A stretch of 64,000 nt of DNA from Stigmatella aurantiaca (GTDB lineage: Bacteria; Myxococcota; Myxococcia; Myxococcales; Myxococcaceae): assembly GCF_900109545.1 (NCBI RefSeq), contig NZ_FOAP01000020.1, forward strand, positions 99,903-163,902, given 5' to 3'. Made by a program: the position numbers and the translations under genes. This document shows, piece after piece, positions 44,987 to 53,974 of this stretch; position 1 is the first letter of the stretch; each line of letters opens with the position of its first letter. The notes beneath the pieces are model-generated. The model worked only from the letters and a program-made list of their open reading frames with translations, did no database searches and was not told where the DNA came from.

Positions 44987-45015
44987 GCCGGCGCTCCTCG
45001 TCCCAGGGGGCTCAG
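44983..45015 (+). terminator. Hairpin over the ClC stop codon
   Basis: CTGAGCC (44983-44989) and GGCTCAG (45009-45015) pair perfectly with a 19-nt loop; the TGA stop is in the left arm. No U-run follows, so this may be an mRNA 3'-end stabiliser or a weak terminator. The rest of the gap to 45259 is GC-rich and has no coding signal. Confidence 0.3.
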
Positions 45016-45259
45016 GTGCCGGGCGTCACGGGCACGTAGGCCCCGGCGGGGCTCTGTGGCGGGGAAAAGCAGCGTAAGTACGGCAGCTTAACACCCCTCC
45101 CGGGCCTGGGGGCCCTCGCGTCACGGTGGGCCGCCCGGTGGACAGGGCAGGGGCCCCCTCTGTGGCTTTTTGAAGGGACGTCTTGGGCGCGGCTCACGGT
45201 TGCTGGTCAAAACAAACGCTTTCGTCTCTGATGGTGGGGGCGAGCGTTGGAGAAGGGGC

Positions 45260-46120
45260 ATGCGAAGCCGTCTGCAGGGTGGGCTGGTGATGGGCGTGAT
45301 GGCGGCCGCCGTTGGCCTGGCGCTCTATGGCCAGGCCGAGGAACGCAAGGCGTTGCGCGAGGACTCTGCCTCTTCCTCCGAGGCGGCGAAGGCCGCGGGC
45401 GTGGCCTGGGAGGCGGCCTCTTGGGATGAGCTGCCCGTGACCGTGCCGAGGACCTTGCCCATGGCCGAGAGCGCCAGCGAGGCGGACGGCCTGCTGGACC
45501 TGCGGGTGACGGAAGCTGGCCGCCCCGTCTCCCGGGCCCAGGTCCGGCTCTACCAGCGCGGGGGGCGGTTGCCCGAGACGGGCCAGGTGGACTGGCGGCT
45601 CGCGGGCGCCGGGGCCACCGGGGACGATGGGCGGCTCCTGATGCCCGCGCGGGCCGGGGCCTACCTGGTGGCGGCCCATGCGCTGGGCGCGGCGCCGGCG
45701 TGGCGGGAGCTGATCCACCCGCTGAGCGGCAACCGGACGCCGGTCCACCTCAGCCTGGTCACCGGGGGAAGCCTGGCCGGGCGCACCGTCGAGCAGGGCT
45801 CGGGGCAGCCCCTGGGGGGCGCGGAGCTCGTACTCACCCCCCATGTGAGCGTGTGGGAGCCGGACGCGCGCGCGGACGTGCCCCCCGAGGAGCGGGTGAT
45901 GGGCCAGAGCGATGCGTCGGGCCGCTTCTTCTTCGATGGGCTGGCGCCGGGCGTCTACACCGTGGCGGCCCGGGCGCCGGGCACCTCCCGGGTGACGGAG
46001 TGGAGCGTCCGGATTCCGACGGACGAGGCCCGGCTGCTGGCCCTGCCGGACCCGGATGACCGGGTGGGGCGGCGCAGGCCGCGCAAGGCCCCCTCCCAGG
46101 AGCTGCGCTGCGGCATCTGA
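45260..46120 (+). CDS. Membrane-anchored carboxypeptidase-regulatory-like domain protein
   Basis: A 286-aa protein with an N-terminal hydrophobic helix (LVMGVMAAAVGLALYG, residues 8-23) as signal anchor. Two CarboxypepD_reg-like beta-sandwich domains follow: one at about 75-165 (GLLDLRVTEAGRPVSRAQVRLYQRGG, then TGDDGRLLMPARAG) and one at about 175-265 (GGSLAGRTVEQGSGQPLGGAELVLT, then SDASGRFFFDGLAPGVYTV). The C-terminus is basic (RRRPRKAPSQELRCGI). Such proteins in myxobacteria usually have more repeats; this is a short form. It probably sits in the periplasm. ATG 45260 has GGAGAAGGG upstream. Function unknown. Confidence 0.8.
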   Translation: MRSRLQGGLVMGVMAAAVGLALYGQAEERKALREDSASSSEAAKAAGVAWEAASWDELPVTVPRTLPMAESASEADGLLDLRVTEAGRPVSRAQVRLYQRGGRLPETGQVDWRLAGAGATGDDGRLLMPARAGAYLVAAHALGAAPAWRELIHPLSGNRTPVHLSLVTGGSLAGRTVEQGSGQPLGGAELVLTPHVSVWEPDARADVPPEERVMGQSDASGRFFFDGLAPGVYTVAARAPGTSRVTEWSVRIPTDEARLLALPDPDDRVGRRRPRKAPSQELRCGI

Positions 46121-46123
46121 GCC

Positions 46124-46465
46124 CTACCCCGGGGGCCACATCAGCGGGCGTCCGGCCAGCAGGTGCAGGTGGATGTGGAACACCGTCTGCCCCGCGTCAC
46201 GGTTGCAGTTCATCACCAGGCGGTAGCCCTGCTCGGAGTGGCCGCGCTCCCGGGCCAGCTGGGCCGCCGCCGTATAAAGGTGGCCCACCGTCTGCCGGTC
46301 CGCGGGGGTGATGTCGTTCACCGTGGCGATGTGCTGCAGTGGAATGAAGAGCACGTGCGTGGGCGCTTGAGGGTTGATGTCCTCGAAGCCCAGACACACC
46401 TCGTCCCGGTAAATGACCTTGGCGGGAATCTGACCATCGCGAATCTTGCAAAAGAGACAGTCCAT
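46124..46465 (-). CDS. HIT family nucleotide-binding hydrolase (HinT type)
   Basis: A 113-aa histidine-triad protein. CLFCKIRDGQIPAKVIYRDE starts it as in HinT, DINPQAPTHVLFIPLQHI is the central strand-helix, and the triad FHIHLHLLAGRPL is complete. It hydrolyses AMP-lysine-like nucleoside phosphoramidates in other organisms. It is divergent from hprK with 114 bp between starts and convergent with the preceding gene (3 bp between stops). Confidence 0.95.
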   Translation of the reverse strand: MDCLFCKIRDGQIPAKVIYRDEVCLGFEDINPQAPTHVLFIPLQHIATVNDITPADRQTVGHLYTAAAQLARERGHSEQGYRLVMNCNRDAGQTVFHIHLHLLAGRPLMWPPG

Positions 46466-46510
46466 GGGGGCGGCTTAGCAATGCCACCCGTTCCTGGAAA
46501 TGGTCTCGTG

Positions 46511-46549
46511 CGTTTGAGTGCCAAGGACCACACAGGGGCATTTCAAACG
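46511..46549. promoter_or_regulatory. Extended inverted repeat upstream of hprK
   Basis: CGTTTGA (46511-46517) and TCAAACG (46543-46549) are perfect inverted arms; inside them TGCC (46519-46522) and GGCA (46537-46540) also pair, leaving small mismatches. It lies midway between the divergent hinT and hprK starts and could be an operator or an RNA leader structure for hprK, whose own ribosome-binding site is weak. Confidence 0.4.
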
Positions 46550-46579
46550 GGCCGCCGGGTGATATCCACACCTTCGCCG

Positions 46580-47550
<971 letters not shown>

Positions 47551-47554
<4 letters not shown>

Positions 47555-48414
47555 GTGCGCCTGCCAAGCAGATCATCATCATCACGGGCATGTCCGGCTC
47601 GGGGAAGTCCACGGCCATCCGGGCGCTGGAGGACTCGGGGTTCTTCTGCATCGACAACCTGCCGGTGCTGCTGCTGCCGAAGCTGACGGAGCTGGCGGGC
47701 AGCGGGCAGATCGAACGCATGGCGCTGGTGGTGGACGTGCGCGAGGGCGTCTTCCTCAAGGAGGCGCCGCGCGTGCTGGACGAGGTGCGCCGGGCGGGCC
47801 ACCAGGTGGAGGTGCTCTTCCTGGATGCCAGCGACGACAGCCTCATCCGCCGCTTCAGCGAGACGCGGCGCCGCCACCCCCTGGCGCCCACCGGCTCGGT
47901 GGCCGAGGGCATCGCCGCCGAGCGCGAGAAGCTGCACGACTTGCGCGAGCTGGCCGACCAGGTCATCGACTCGTCGGTGCTCAACGTCCACGACTTGAAG
48001 CGCATGGTGCAGGCGCGCTTCAGCCCGGAGCCCGCCGCGGGGCCCTCGCTGTCGGTGATGTCCTTCGGCTACCGGCACGGGGTGCCGCCGCAGGCGGACC
48101 TCGTGCTCGACGTGCGCTTCCTGCCCAACCCCTACTTCGTGCCGGAGCTGAAGGGGCTCACCGGGAAGAACCCGAAGGTGGCCGCCTACGTGCTGGACCG
48201 CGAGGAGACGCAGCAGTTCCTCGAGAAAGTGGTCGACCTGTGCCGCTTCCTCTTCCCGCGCTACCAGAAGGAGGGCAAGGCGTACCTGACGGTGGCGCTG
48301 GGGTGCACGGGCGGCAAGCACCGCTCGGTGGCCATCGCGGCGGAGCTCACCAAGCGCCTCCAGGCGGACATCCCGCGCATCCAGCTGTGGGACCGGGACG
48401 TCGAGAAGGAGTAG
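47551..48414 (+). CDS. rapZ: RNase adapter / nucleotide-binding protein RapZ (YvcJ family)
   Basis: A 287-aa P-loop protein with GMSGSGKST near residues 13-21, [37 protein letters not shown], and the C-terminal RNA-binding-type region ([42 protein letters not shown] [16 protein letters not shown]). In other bacteria it binds small RNAs or GTP/UDP-GlcNAc and links to amino-sugar metabolism; the hprK-rapZ-PTS gene order is conserved widely. It starts at GTG 47551 inside the hprK stop (GTGA), so the two are coupled. Confidence 0.95.
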
Positions 48415-48418
48415 CGCG

Positions 48419-49069
48419 TCAGGGCCGCGTCACGTCCCACCAGCCGAAGTACATGGTCCGCTGCTCCGTGAGGTGCACCCACCCCGGGGCATGGGCATAG
48501 CGGTGGGGCAGCAGGCCGTTGTCCGCGAGCGCCCGGGCCGTCTCCTCGAACGATGGGAAGGACAGGGACACCGAGGGGCCCGCGGTGCGCACCTGCCGCT
48601 GGGGGACTTCGTGCCCGTCGAGCCCGTGCCGGCGCTCGAGCACCGTGAAGAGCATCCGCCCGCCGGGCTTCAGCACGGCGGCGAGGTGGCCCATCACCTC
48701 GGGCAGGTTGGCGCAGAAGTCCAGGCAGCCAATGGCCAGCACCACGTCGAAGTGCCCCAGCGCCGGGGGGACGGGCTGGTGGTAGCTGTGCACGTGCCAC
48801 TGGCCGGACGGGCGGCCCCGGCGCGCCAGCTCCAGCATCTCCGGGGAGAGATCCAACCCCACCACCTCCACGGCGGGCTCCAGGAAGCGCGTGAGCAGGC
48901 CCGGGCCACACCCCACGTCGAGCACCCGGCAGGGCGGCAGCGCCACCTCGGCCAGGAAGCCCTCGACCCGGTCCCCGTACCGGTGAAGCGCCGGAAAGAG
49001 GGCCTCGTAGGAGGGGGCAATCTCCTCGTAGACCTGCCGGACGTGCTGCTCGTTCGGGTTGGACCCCAT
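48419..49069 (-). CDS. Class I SAM-dependent methyltransferase
   Basis: A 216-aa methyltransferase with SAM motif [19 protein letters not shown], motif [37 protein letters not shown] and [12 protein letters not shown]. The last part ([19 protein letters not shown]) is typical of small-molecule methyltransferases. Substrate unknown. It interrupts the hprK-rapZ ... PTS block on the opposite strand, and its stop lies 4 bp from the rapZ stop. ATG 49069 is chosen ([21 protein letters not shown]), a standard family N-terminus. Confidence 0.85.
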   Translation of the reverse strand: MGSNPNEQHVRQVYEEIAPSYEALFPALHRYGDRVEGFLAEVALPPCRVLDVGCGPGLLTRFLEPAVEVVGLDLSPEMLELARRGRPSGQWHVHSYHQPVPPALGHFDVVLAIGCLDFCANLPEVMGHLAAVLKPGGRMLFTVLERRHGLDGHEVPQRQVRTAGPSVSLSFPSFEETARALADNGLLPHRYAHAPGWVHLTEQRTMYFGWWDVTRP

Positions 49070-49310
49070 ATGGGCGCGGCAGCCTAGCCAGAGAGGCACA
49101 CGCGAGTCATCCGCGTGTACCCCGGAATCACCGCCAATCCTTGCATGGCCGCGCCGGGCCTCTGGACGAACCGGCGGGCGGGCGCTCTCTTGCCCTGTGA
49201 ATCCGTCCCGCACCTCGAAGACAATGGCGGGGCGGGTGTTTCACCCGGTCCTTTGTTGCAGCGGCCTCCTGTTCGATGGACGCTCTGGGCACCTGGAGGA
49301 AAGAGGAACG

Positions 49311-50906
49311 ATGAGGGCCAGCATCGGCCGGCGGCTGTACGTGTCTTTTGGCTTGCTCGTGGTGGCCTTCGCCATTCTCGGTGGTGAACACGTGGTCTCC
49401 TCCAACCGGATGGCCTCGGAGGTGGAGTCCTCCATGGAGAGCACCTTCTCCACCGTCTCGGCGCTGCTGCAGCTGCGCTCCCTGCAGCAGCAGGTGGTGG
49501 CCCTGGTCTACTCGGTGGAGGAGGGCCGGGGCCCCGGAACGCTGGAGCAGCTGGCCACGCTGGAGGAGCGCGTCTCCGCCCAGCTCTCGGTGCTCCAGTC
49601 CCAGGGGTACGCCGAGGACAAGTTCCACGAGGTGAGCCTGCGCTTCCAGGGGATGCTGCGCGAGGCGCGGCGGCTCCTGGAGGCGGAGGCGAGTCCCCGG
49701 CAGGCCCCCGGGGCGGCCGCGGTCCGGCGGTTCCACGAGCACACGGGCCGGCTGGTGCCGCTGCTGGAGCGCTCGGTGGTGCAGGAGGGGCAGACGGCGC
49801 GCGATGCGCTGCACAGCCTGCGCTCGGACTTCCTGTACAGCGCGAGCCTCTTCGGGGGAAAGATTCTGGGCTGCATCGCCCTGGCGCTGATGCTGGCCTT
49901 CTGGGTGCGCCACTCCCTGGTCCACCCGCTGCGCGAGCTGACGCGCGTGGCCCAGGACATCAGCGTCAACGGGGACCTGTCGCTGCCGGTGCCGGTGCGC
50001 TCCACCGACGAGGTGGGGCAGCTCGCCGGGGCGTTCCGGGACATGGTGGAGCGGCTGCGCACCATTCACAGCGAGCTGCGCTCCTCGGGCGACAAGCTCG
50101 CCGAGTCCGTGGCGTACATGCGCAACTCCTCCGAGCAGCAGCAGGAGACGGTGAGCAGCCAGGCCGCCGCGCTGTTCCAGACGCGCACCACCGCCGAGGA
50201 GCTGCGGCGCACCTCGGCCCTGGCCGCGCAGAAGGCCGCCACCGTGCTGGAGGTCGCCGAGCGCGCCGACACCCTGGGCCGCCAGGGCGAGGCCTCGCTG
50301 GCGCTCACCATCGAGGGGCTGGCCACGCTGGGCGAGCAGGTGCAGGAGATTGCCCAGCGCATCCGCAAGCTGGGCGAGAGCACCCAGCAGATCGGCGCCA
50401 TCACCCAGACGGTGAAGAACCTGGCGGACCAGTCCAACATGCTGGCGCTCAACGCCGCCATCGAGGCGGTGCGCAGCGGCGAGCACGGCAAGGGCTTCGG
50501 CGTGGTGGCCCGCGAAATCCGCTCCCTGGCGGACCAGTCCATCGAGGCCACCGTGCGCGTGCGCGAAATCCTCGAGGCGGTGGGCCACGCGGTAACGGAG
50601 ACGGTGAACATCACCCAGAAGGGCGCCGAGCGGATGCAGAACGGGCTGGCCCAGGTGAGCGCCACCGGCGAGAGCCTGAGCGAGCTGTCGGCCATCATGC
50701 GCGACAACGCCAACGCCGTCCGGGAGATCGCCGGCGCGGTGAGCCAGCAGGACGAGGGCATCGCCCAGATTTTCGGCGCCGTGAGCGAGCTGTCGCGCAT
50801 GATGGACGACACCGAGCAGCAGCTGGGCGCCACGCGCACCGCGGCGATGACGCTCGATGACGTCTCCCGCCGCCTGACCGAGGTGGTGACCCGCTACCGC
50901 ACCTGA
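49311..50906 (+). CDS. Methyl-accepting chemotaxis protein
   Basis: A 531-aa transmembrane chemoreceptor. The first helix is at about 8-28 ([20 protein letters not shown]) and the second at about 181-200 ([15 protein letters not shown]), flanking a ~150-aa four-helix-bundle-like sensor. HAMP follows ([23 protein letters not shown]). The signalling hairpin tip [36 protein letters not shown] is nearly canonical. No che genes adjoin and no C-terminal pentapeptide for CheR docking is seen, so it signals to a distant pathway. Location just before the PTS genes may be meaningful: some MCPs respond to PTS status. RBS GGAGGAAAGAGG. Confidence 0.93.
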   Translation: MRASIGRRLYVSFGLLVVAFAILGGEHVVSSNRMASEVESSMESTFSTVSALLQLRSLQQQVVALVYSVEEGRGPGTLEQLATLEERVSAQLSVLQSQGYAEDKFHEVSLRFQGMLREARRLLEAEASPRQAPGAAAVRRFHEHTGRLVPLLERSVVQEGQTARDALHSLRSDFLYSASLFGGKILGCIALALMLAFWVRHSLVHPLRELTRVAQDISVNGDLSLPVPVRSTDEVGQLAGAFRDMVERLRTIHSELRSSGDKLAESVAYMRNSSEQQQETVSSQAAALFQTRTTAEELRRTSALAAQKAATVLEVAERADTLGRQGEASLALTIEGLATLGEQVQEIAQRIRKLGESTQQIGAITQTVKNLADQSNMLALNAAIEAVRSGEHGKGFGVVAREIRSLADQSIEATVRVREILEAVGHAVTETVNITQKGAERMQNGLAQVSATGESLSELSAIMRDNANAVREIAGAVSQQDEGIAQIFGAVSELSRMMDDTEQQLGATRTAAMTLDDVSRRLTEVVTRYRT

Positions 50907-50964
50907 CGTGTGGGCCTTATGCCTGCACGCCTGCTGGGCGGGCGGCGGACACCCACACGTTTTC
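50906..50964 (+). terminator. Probable intrinsic terminator after the chemoreceptor gene
   Basis: ACGTGTGGG (50906-50914, starting with the last base of the stop codon) pairs with CCCACACGT (50952-50960) and is followed by TTTTC. The 37-nt loop can fold further (GCC-TGCTG-GGC). A 9-bp stem plus T-run directly after the stop is good terminator geometry, though the loop is long. Confidence 0.5.
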
Positions 50965-51226
50965 GAGGAGGGCGCAGGCCGCATCGTCCCCGGTTCATGC
51001 ACATCTCAAGAGCAGAAGGCGCATGGGGGCGTCTTCCCGTCCGGTATGCAACGGCGCCCTGCCGCCCGGAGCGAAGGAATGTGGGCGTTCGTTCCGAATC
51101 GATCTTACCTTTGGAGACAACAGGGTAGATTGGAGTAGGTCGCAGGCGCGGAACCTTTCAACAAGGTTGCACGTCGCATCATTCAGGCGTAGGACGCAGA
51201 AGCCTGGAGGGTGGTCAGGAGTGAAC
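50965..51226. promoter_or_regulatory. Upstream region of the PTS operon with an inverted repeat
   Basis: This stretch precedes the IIA gene. AACCTT (51152-51157) and AAGGTT (51163-51168) form a perfect 6-bp dyad with a 5-nt spacer, about 60 bp before the ATG at 51227. An AT-richer segment at 51100-51140 (ATCGATCTTACCTTTGGAG) could hold a promoter, but no clear -35/-10 pair is seen. I find no coding sequence in it. Confidence 0.35.
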
Positions 51227-51649
51227 ATGGTCGGCCTCGTCATCGCAGCTCACGGGCGTCTGGCGGAAGAACTGGTCTCCACCGCGGAGCAGATCGTGGG
51301 CAAATTGCCCGCGGTCGCCACCTGCAGCATCGAGCCGGGCACGTCCGTCGAGGACCTGCGCGCGAAGATGAAGCAGGCGGTCGCCCGGGTGGACGACGGA
51401 GAGGGCGTCATTGTCATGGCGGATCTCTTCGGAGGTACCCCCTGCAAGGAGTCGCTGATGATGTGTCAGCGGGGGAACCTGGAGGTTCTCGCGGGCGTCA
51501 ATCTTCCCATGTTGCTCAAGGCCAACTCGCTCCGGGGCGAGCACCTGCCCCTCCCGGAGCTGGCGAACCTGCTGGCGTCGTACGGCCAGCGCAACATCAC
51601 CTGTGCCTCGGCCCTGCTGCGCGAGGCCCAACAGCCGTCACGAACTTGA
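51227..51649 (+). CDS. PTS mannose/fructose-family IIA component
   Basis: A 140-aa cytoplasmic IIA of the mannose superfamily. It begins MVGLVIAAHGRLAEEL; His9 is the phosphorylation site. VIVMADLFGGTPCKESL is the second conserved loop, and LEVLAGVNLPMLLKA the third. It takes phosphate from HPr (53672) and passes it to IIB. ATG at 51227 is used with AGGAG 5 bp upstream; a GTG at 51221 is in frame. First gene of a compact run IIA-IIB-IIC-IID-HPr-EI. Confidence 0.93.
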   Translation: MVGLVIAAHGRLAEELVSTAEQIVGKLPAVATCSIEPGTSVEDLRAKMKQAVARVDDGEGVIVMADLFGGTPCKESLMMCQRGNLEVLAGVNLPMLLKANSLRGEHLPLPELANLLASYGQRNITCASALLREAQQPSRT

Positions 51650-51682
51650 CGGCGTGGCCCGGCTCGGCCATTCGAGGCGGTT

Positions 51683-52168
51683 GTGATTTCCCTGGTCCGC
51701 GTCGACAACCGTCTCATCCACGGGCAAGTGGTCGAGGCCTGGTTGCCGCACCTCAAGGTCTCGCGTCTGATCGTCGCGGATGACGAGGCGGCTTCCAGCC
51801 CGCTCATCCGTGCCGCCATGGCCCTGGCGGTGCAGAGCGCCATCGAGGTGCAGATTCTCCCCCTGGCCGAGGTGGACTTCGCGGCCCTGTCCAAGGACGG
51901 GGTGCGCACCCTGGTGCTCCTGAGGGACGTGGCCTCGGTGCCCTTCGCCCACGCGCACGGGCTGGCGCTGGAGCAGCTGAACCTGGGCAACGTGCACTTC
52001 GTCGCCGGGCGGCGGCAGGTGTCCCCCTCGGTGTTCCTGGCGGAGGCGGAGCTCCAGGCGCTGCAGGGGCTGCAGGCCCAGGGCGTCCGGGTGGAGGCCC
52101 GGGCGGTGCCCTCGGAGAAGCCCATCGACCTGGGAGAGCTGGCCGAGCGCTGGACCAAGGCCGGGTGA
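51683..52168 (+). CDS. PTS mannose/sorbose-family IIB component
   Basis: A 161-aa IIB of the mannose superfamily. The active histidine lies in VDNRLIHGQVVEAW (His13). Conserved VSRLIVADDEAASSP follows, and NLGNVHFVAGRRQVSPSVFL matches the late loop. It transfers phosphate to the sugar bound by IIC/IID. Start is GTG at 51683, 33 bp after the IIA stop. Compared with IIABMan the IIA and IIB domains are separate genes here. Confidence 0.92.
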   Translation: MISLVRVDNRLIHGQVVEAWLPHLKVSRLIVADDEAASSPLIRAAMALAVQSAIEVQILPLAEVDFAALSKDGVRTLVLLRDVASVPFAHAHGLALEQLNLGNVHFVAGRRQVSPSVFLAEAELQALQGLQAQGVRVEARAVPSEKPIDLGELAERWTKAG

Positions 52169-52172
52169 GGCG

Positions 52173-52889
52173 GTGAGCGTGGCCTGGACGCAGGTGGCGC
52201 TCGCGGGGCTCTGGGGCGGCATGGTCGCCGTGGAGCGCAAGGCGTTCCTCCAGGCCATGCTCTCGCGCCCGCTGGTGTCCGCCACGGTGATGGGGCTGCT
52301 CCTGGACGATGTGTCCGCCGGCCTCTACATCGGCATGCTGCTGGAGCTGTTCTACCTGGGCACGGCCAACCTGGGCGCCTCGCTGCCCGAGAACGACACG
52401 CTGTCGGCCACCGGCACCGCGGCGGCGGCGGCGGGCATGGCGGCGGCCACCGGTGCGGACTCCACCCAGGCCATCTGGTCCGTGGCCGTGCTGCTCTTCA
52501 TCCCGCTGGGGCGCATGGGCCGCTATGCGGACCGGCTGCTGGAGGGCTACATGGCGCGGCTCGCCCGGGTGGCGCTCGCCTCGGCGGAGGTGGGCAACCT
52601 GTCGCGCGCGGTGCGCCAGAACCTCTGGGGCATGTGGCCGCACTTCGCCATCTATGGCCTGGTGTGCTCGGCGTGCGTGCTGCTGGGCGGCGCGCTCGGG
52701 CCGCTGGTGGGGCTCCTGCCGCTGTCGCTGCTGCGGGGGCTGGCGTGGGCGTTTCCCGCCATGGCCTCGGTGGCGGCGGTGCTGGCCGCGCAGGGCAGCC
52801 ACGCCCGGCGGGCCCCCCTGTTCGCGGCCCTGGGCGCCGCCGGGGTGTGCCTGGCCATCCTCCTGACGCTCTCGCGGGAGGCCGCATGA
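52173..52889 (+). CDS. PTS mannose/sorbose-family IIC membrane component
   Basis: A 238-aa integral membrane protein with about six hydrophobic segments. FLQAMLSRPLVSATVMGLLLDDVSAGLYIGMLLELFYLGTANLGA is the diagnostic N-terminal region of IIC (EIIC-Man), including the LELFYLG motif. It forms the sugar channel with IID. GTG start at 52173, four bases after the IIB stop; its TGA overlaps the IID ATG (ATGA), so expression is coupled. Confidence 0.9.
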   Translation: MSVAWTQVALAGLWGGMVAVERKAFLQAMLSRPLVSATVMGLLLDDVSAGLYIGMLLELFYLGTANLGASLPENDTLSATGTAAAAAGMAAATGADSTQAIWSVAVLLFIPLGRMGRYADRLLEGYMARLARVALASAEVGNLSRAVRQNLWGMWPHFAIYGLVCSACVLLGGALGPLVGLLPLSLLRGLAWAFPAMASVAAVLAAQGSHARRAPLFAALGAAGVCLAILLTLSREAA

Positions 52890-53650
52890 GCGCCCCGGCC
52901 GGCCTCTCCCGGGGCGTGCTGCTGCGCGTCTTCCTGCGCTCGCTGCTCCTGCAGGCCTCGTGGAACCCCAAGGGCATGCAGAACCTGGGGCTCGCCTACA
53001 CCGTCTTCCCGGCGCTGAGGTCGCTCTACCCGGAGAAGGAAGCCCAGGAGGCCGCGGTGCGCCGGCACCTGGCCTTCTTCAACACCCACCCCTATGTGGC
53101 CGCCGCCATCGTGGGCGGGGTGCTCTACCACGAGCAGCGCATCGCCCGGGGCGAGGAGCCCCCGGACAAGGTCATGGCCTTCAAGGCCGCGCTCATGGGG
53201 CCCCTGGCGGCGCTGGGGGATGGGTTCTTCTGGCTGTCGCTCAAGCCGGCCGTGGGCGCCATCTGCGCCGGGCTCGTCCCCCTGCTGCATGCGTGGGCGG
53301 CCGTGCTCTTCCTCGTGCTCTACAACCTCGTGCACATCACCCTGCGCGCGCGCCTCTACTGGATGGGGCTGTCGCTGGGGGACCGGCTGGTGGAGGCGGT
53401 GGCCCGGGACAAGCTGCCGGCGCGCGGGGCCCGGCTGCGCTCGGTGGCGGCGGCGTGCTCCGGCGGGGTGGCGGCCTGGCTGGCGGTGGACCTGGGGCGC
53501 ACGGCGGGCGGGGCGCCCGCGCCCTGGCTGGTGGCCGGGTGCCTGGTGCTGGGCGTGGTGTCCTATGTGCTCGTGCAGCAGCGGGTCCCCAACTATGTGG
53601 TGCTCTACCTCGCGGCGGCGCTCGCCTGCGTGGCCGGAGCGTTCCTTTAA
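52886..53650 (+). CDS. PTS mannose-family IID membrane component
   Basis: A 254-aa IID protein. Family features are visible: FLRSLLLQASWNPKGMQNLGLAY, ALRSLYPEKEAQEAAVRRHLAFFNTHPYVAAAIVGG, and AALMGPLAALGDGFFWLSLKP, with 3-4 membrane helices. Together with IIC it makes a full transport unit, so this PTS could import a sugar rather than act only as a regulatory relay. No sugar-catabolic gene adjoins to indicate which one. The start overlaps the IIC stop. Confidence 0.92.
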   Translation: MSAPAGLSRGVLLRVFLRSLLLQASWNPKGMQNLGLAYTVFPALRSLYPEKEAQEAAVRRHLAFFNTHPYVAAAIVGGVLYHEQRIARGEEPPDKVMAFKAALMGPLAALGDGFFWLSLKPAVGAICAGLVPLLHAWAAVLFLVLYNLVHITLRARLYWMGLSLGDRLVEAVARDKLPARGARLRSVAAACSGGVAAWLAVDLGRTAGGAPAPWLVAGCLVLGVVSYVLVQQRVPNYVVLYLAAALACVAGAFL

Positions 53651-53671
53651 GCGGTGGGAGTCGAGGAGTTC

Positions 53672-53950
53672 ATGGCAAACGTGGCCGAAGGAACATTCGA
53701 AATCGTCAACGCGCTGGGGCTGCACGCCCGCGCGGCCGCCCAGCTGGTCAAGGTGGCCAACCGCTTCAAGAGCGACACCACCATTGAACATCAGGGCCAA
53801 CGTGCCAACGCCAAGTCCATCATGGGTGTGCTGATGTTGGCCGCGGGGCTGGGCTCCCAGGTGAAGCTCACCTGCAAGGGCGAGGACGCGGCGGCGTGCC
53901 TGGAGGAGCTCCGGCGCCTCATCGCGGACCGGTTTGGGGAGGCGCAGTAA
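53672..53950 (+). CDS. ptsH: Phosphocarrier protein HPr
   Basis: A 92-aa HPr. His18 in GLHARAAA is the EI/IIA phosphorylation site, and Ser49 in NAKSIMGVLML is the regulatory site of HPr kinase. Both are offset by +3 from the standard His15/Ser46, in line with a three-residue longer N-terminus. The presence of hprK in the same block (46580) makes Ser phosphorylation likely. ATG 53672 has GAGGAG close by (3-bp gap); an in-frame GTG at 53654 is also possible. Confidence 0.95.
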   Translation: MANVAEGTFEIVNALGLHARAAAQLVKVANRFKSDTTIEHQGQRANAKSIMGVLMLAAGLGSQVKLTCKGEDAAACLEELRRLIADRFGEAQ

Positions 53951-53974
53951 CACAACCCGCTGAACGGAGGACCC

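Noticed and set aside
45012..45197. 61-codon minus-strand frame in the ClC/carboxypeptidase-like gap
   Set aside because: No ribosome-binding site or conserved feature; Pro/Arg-rich composition fits random GC-rich sequence.
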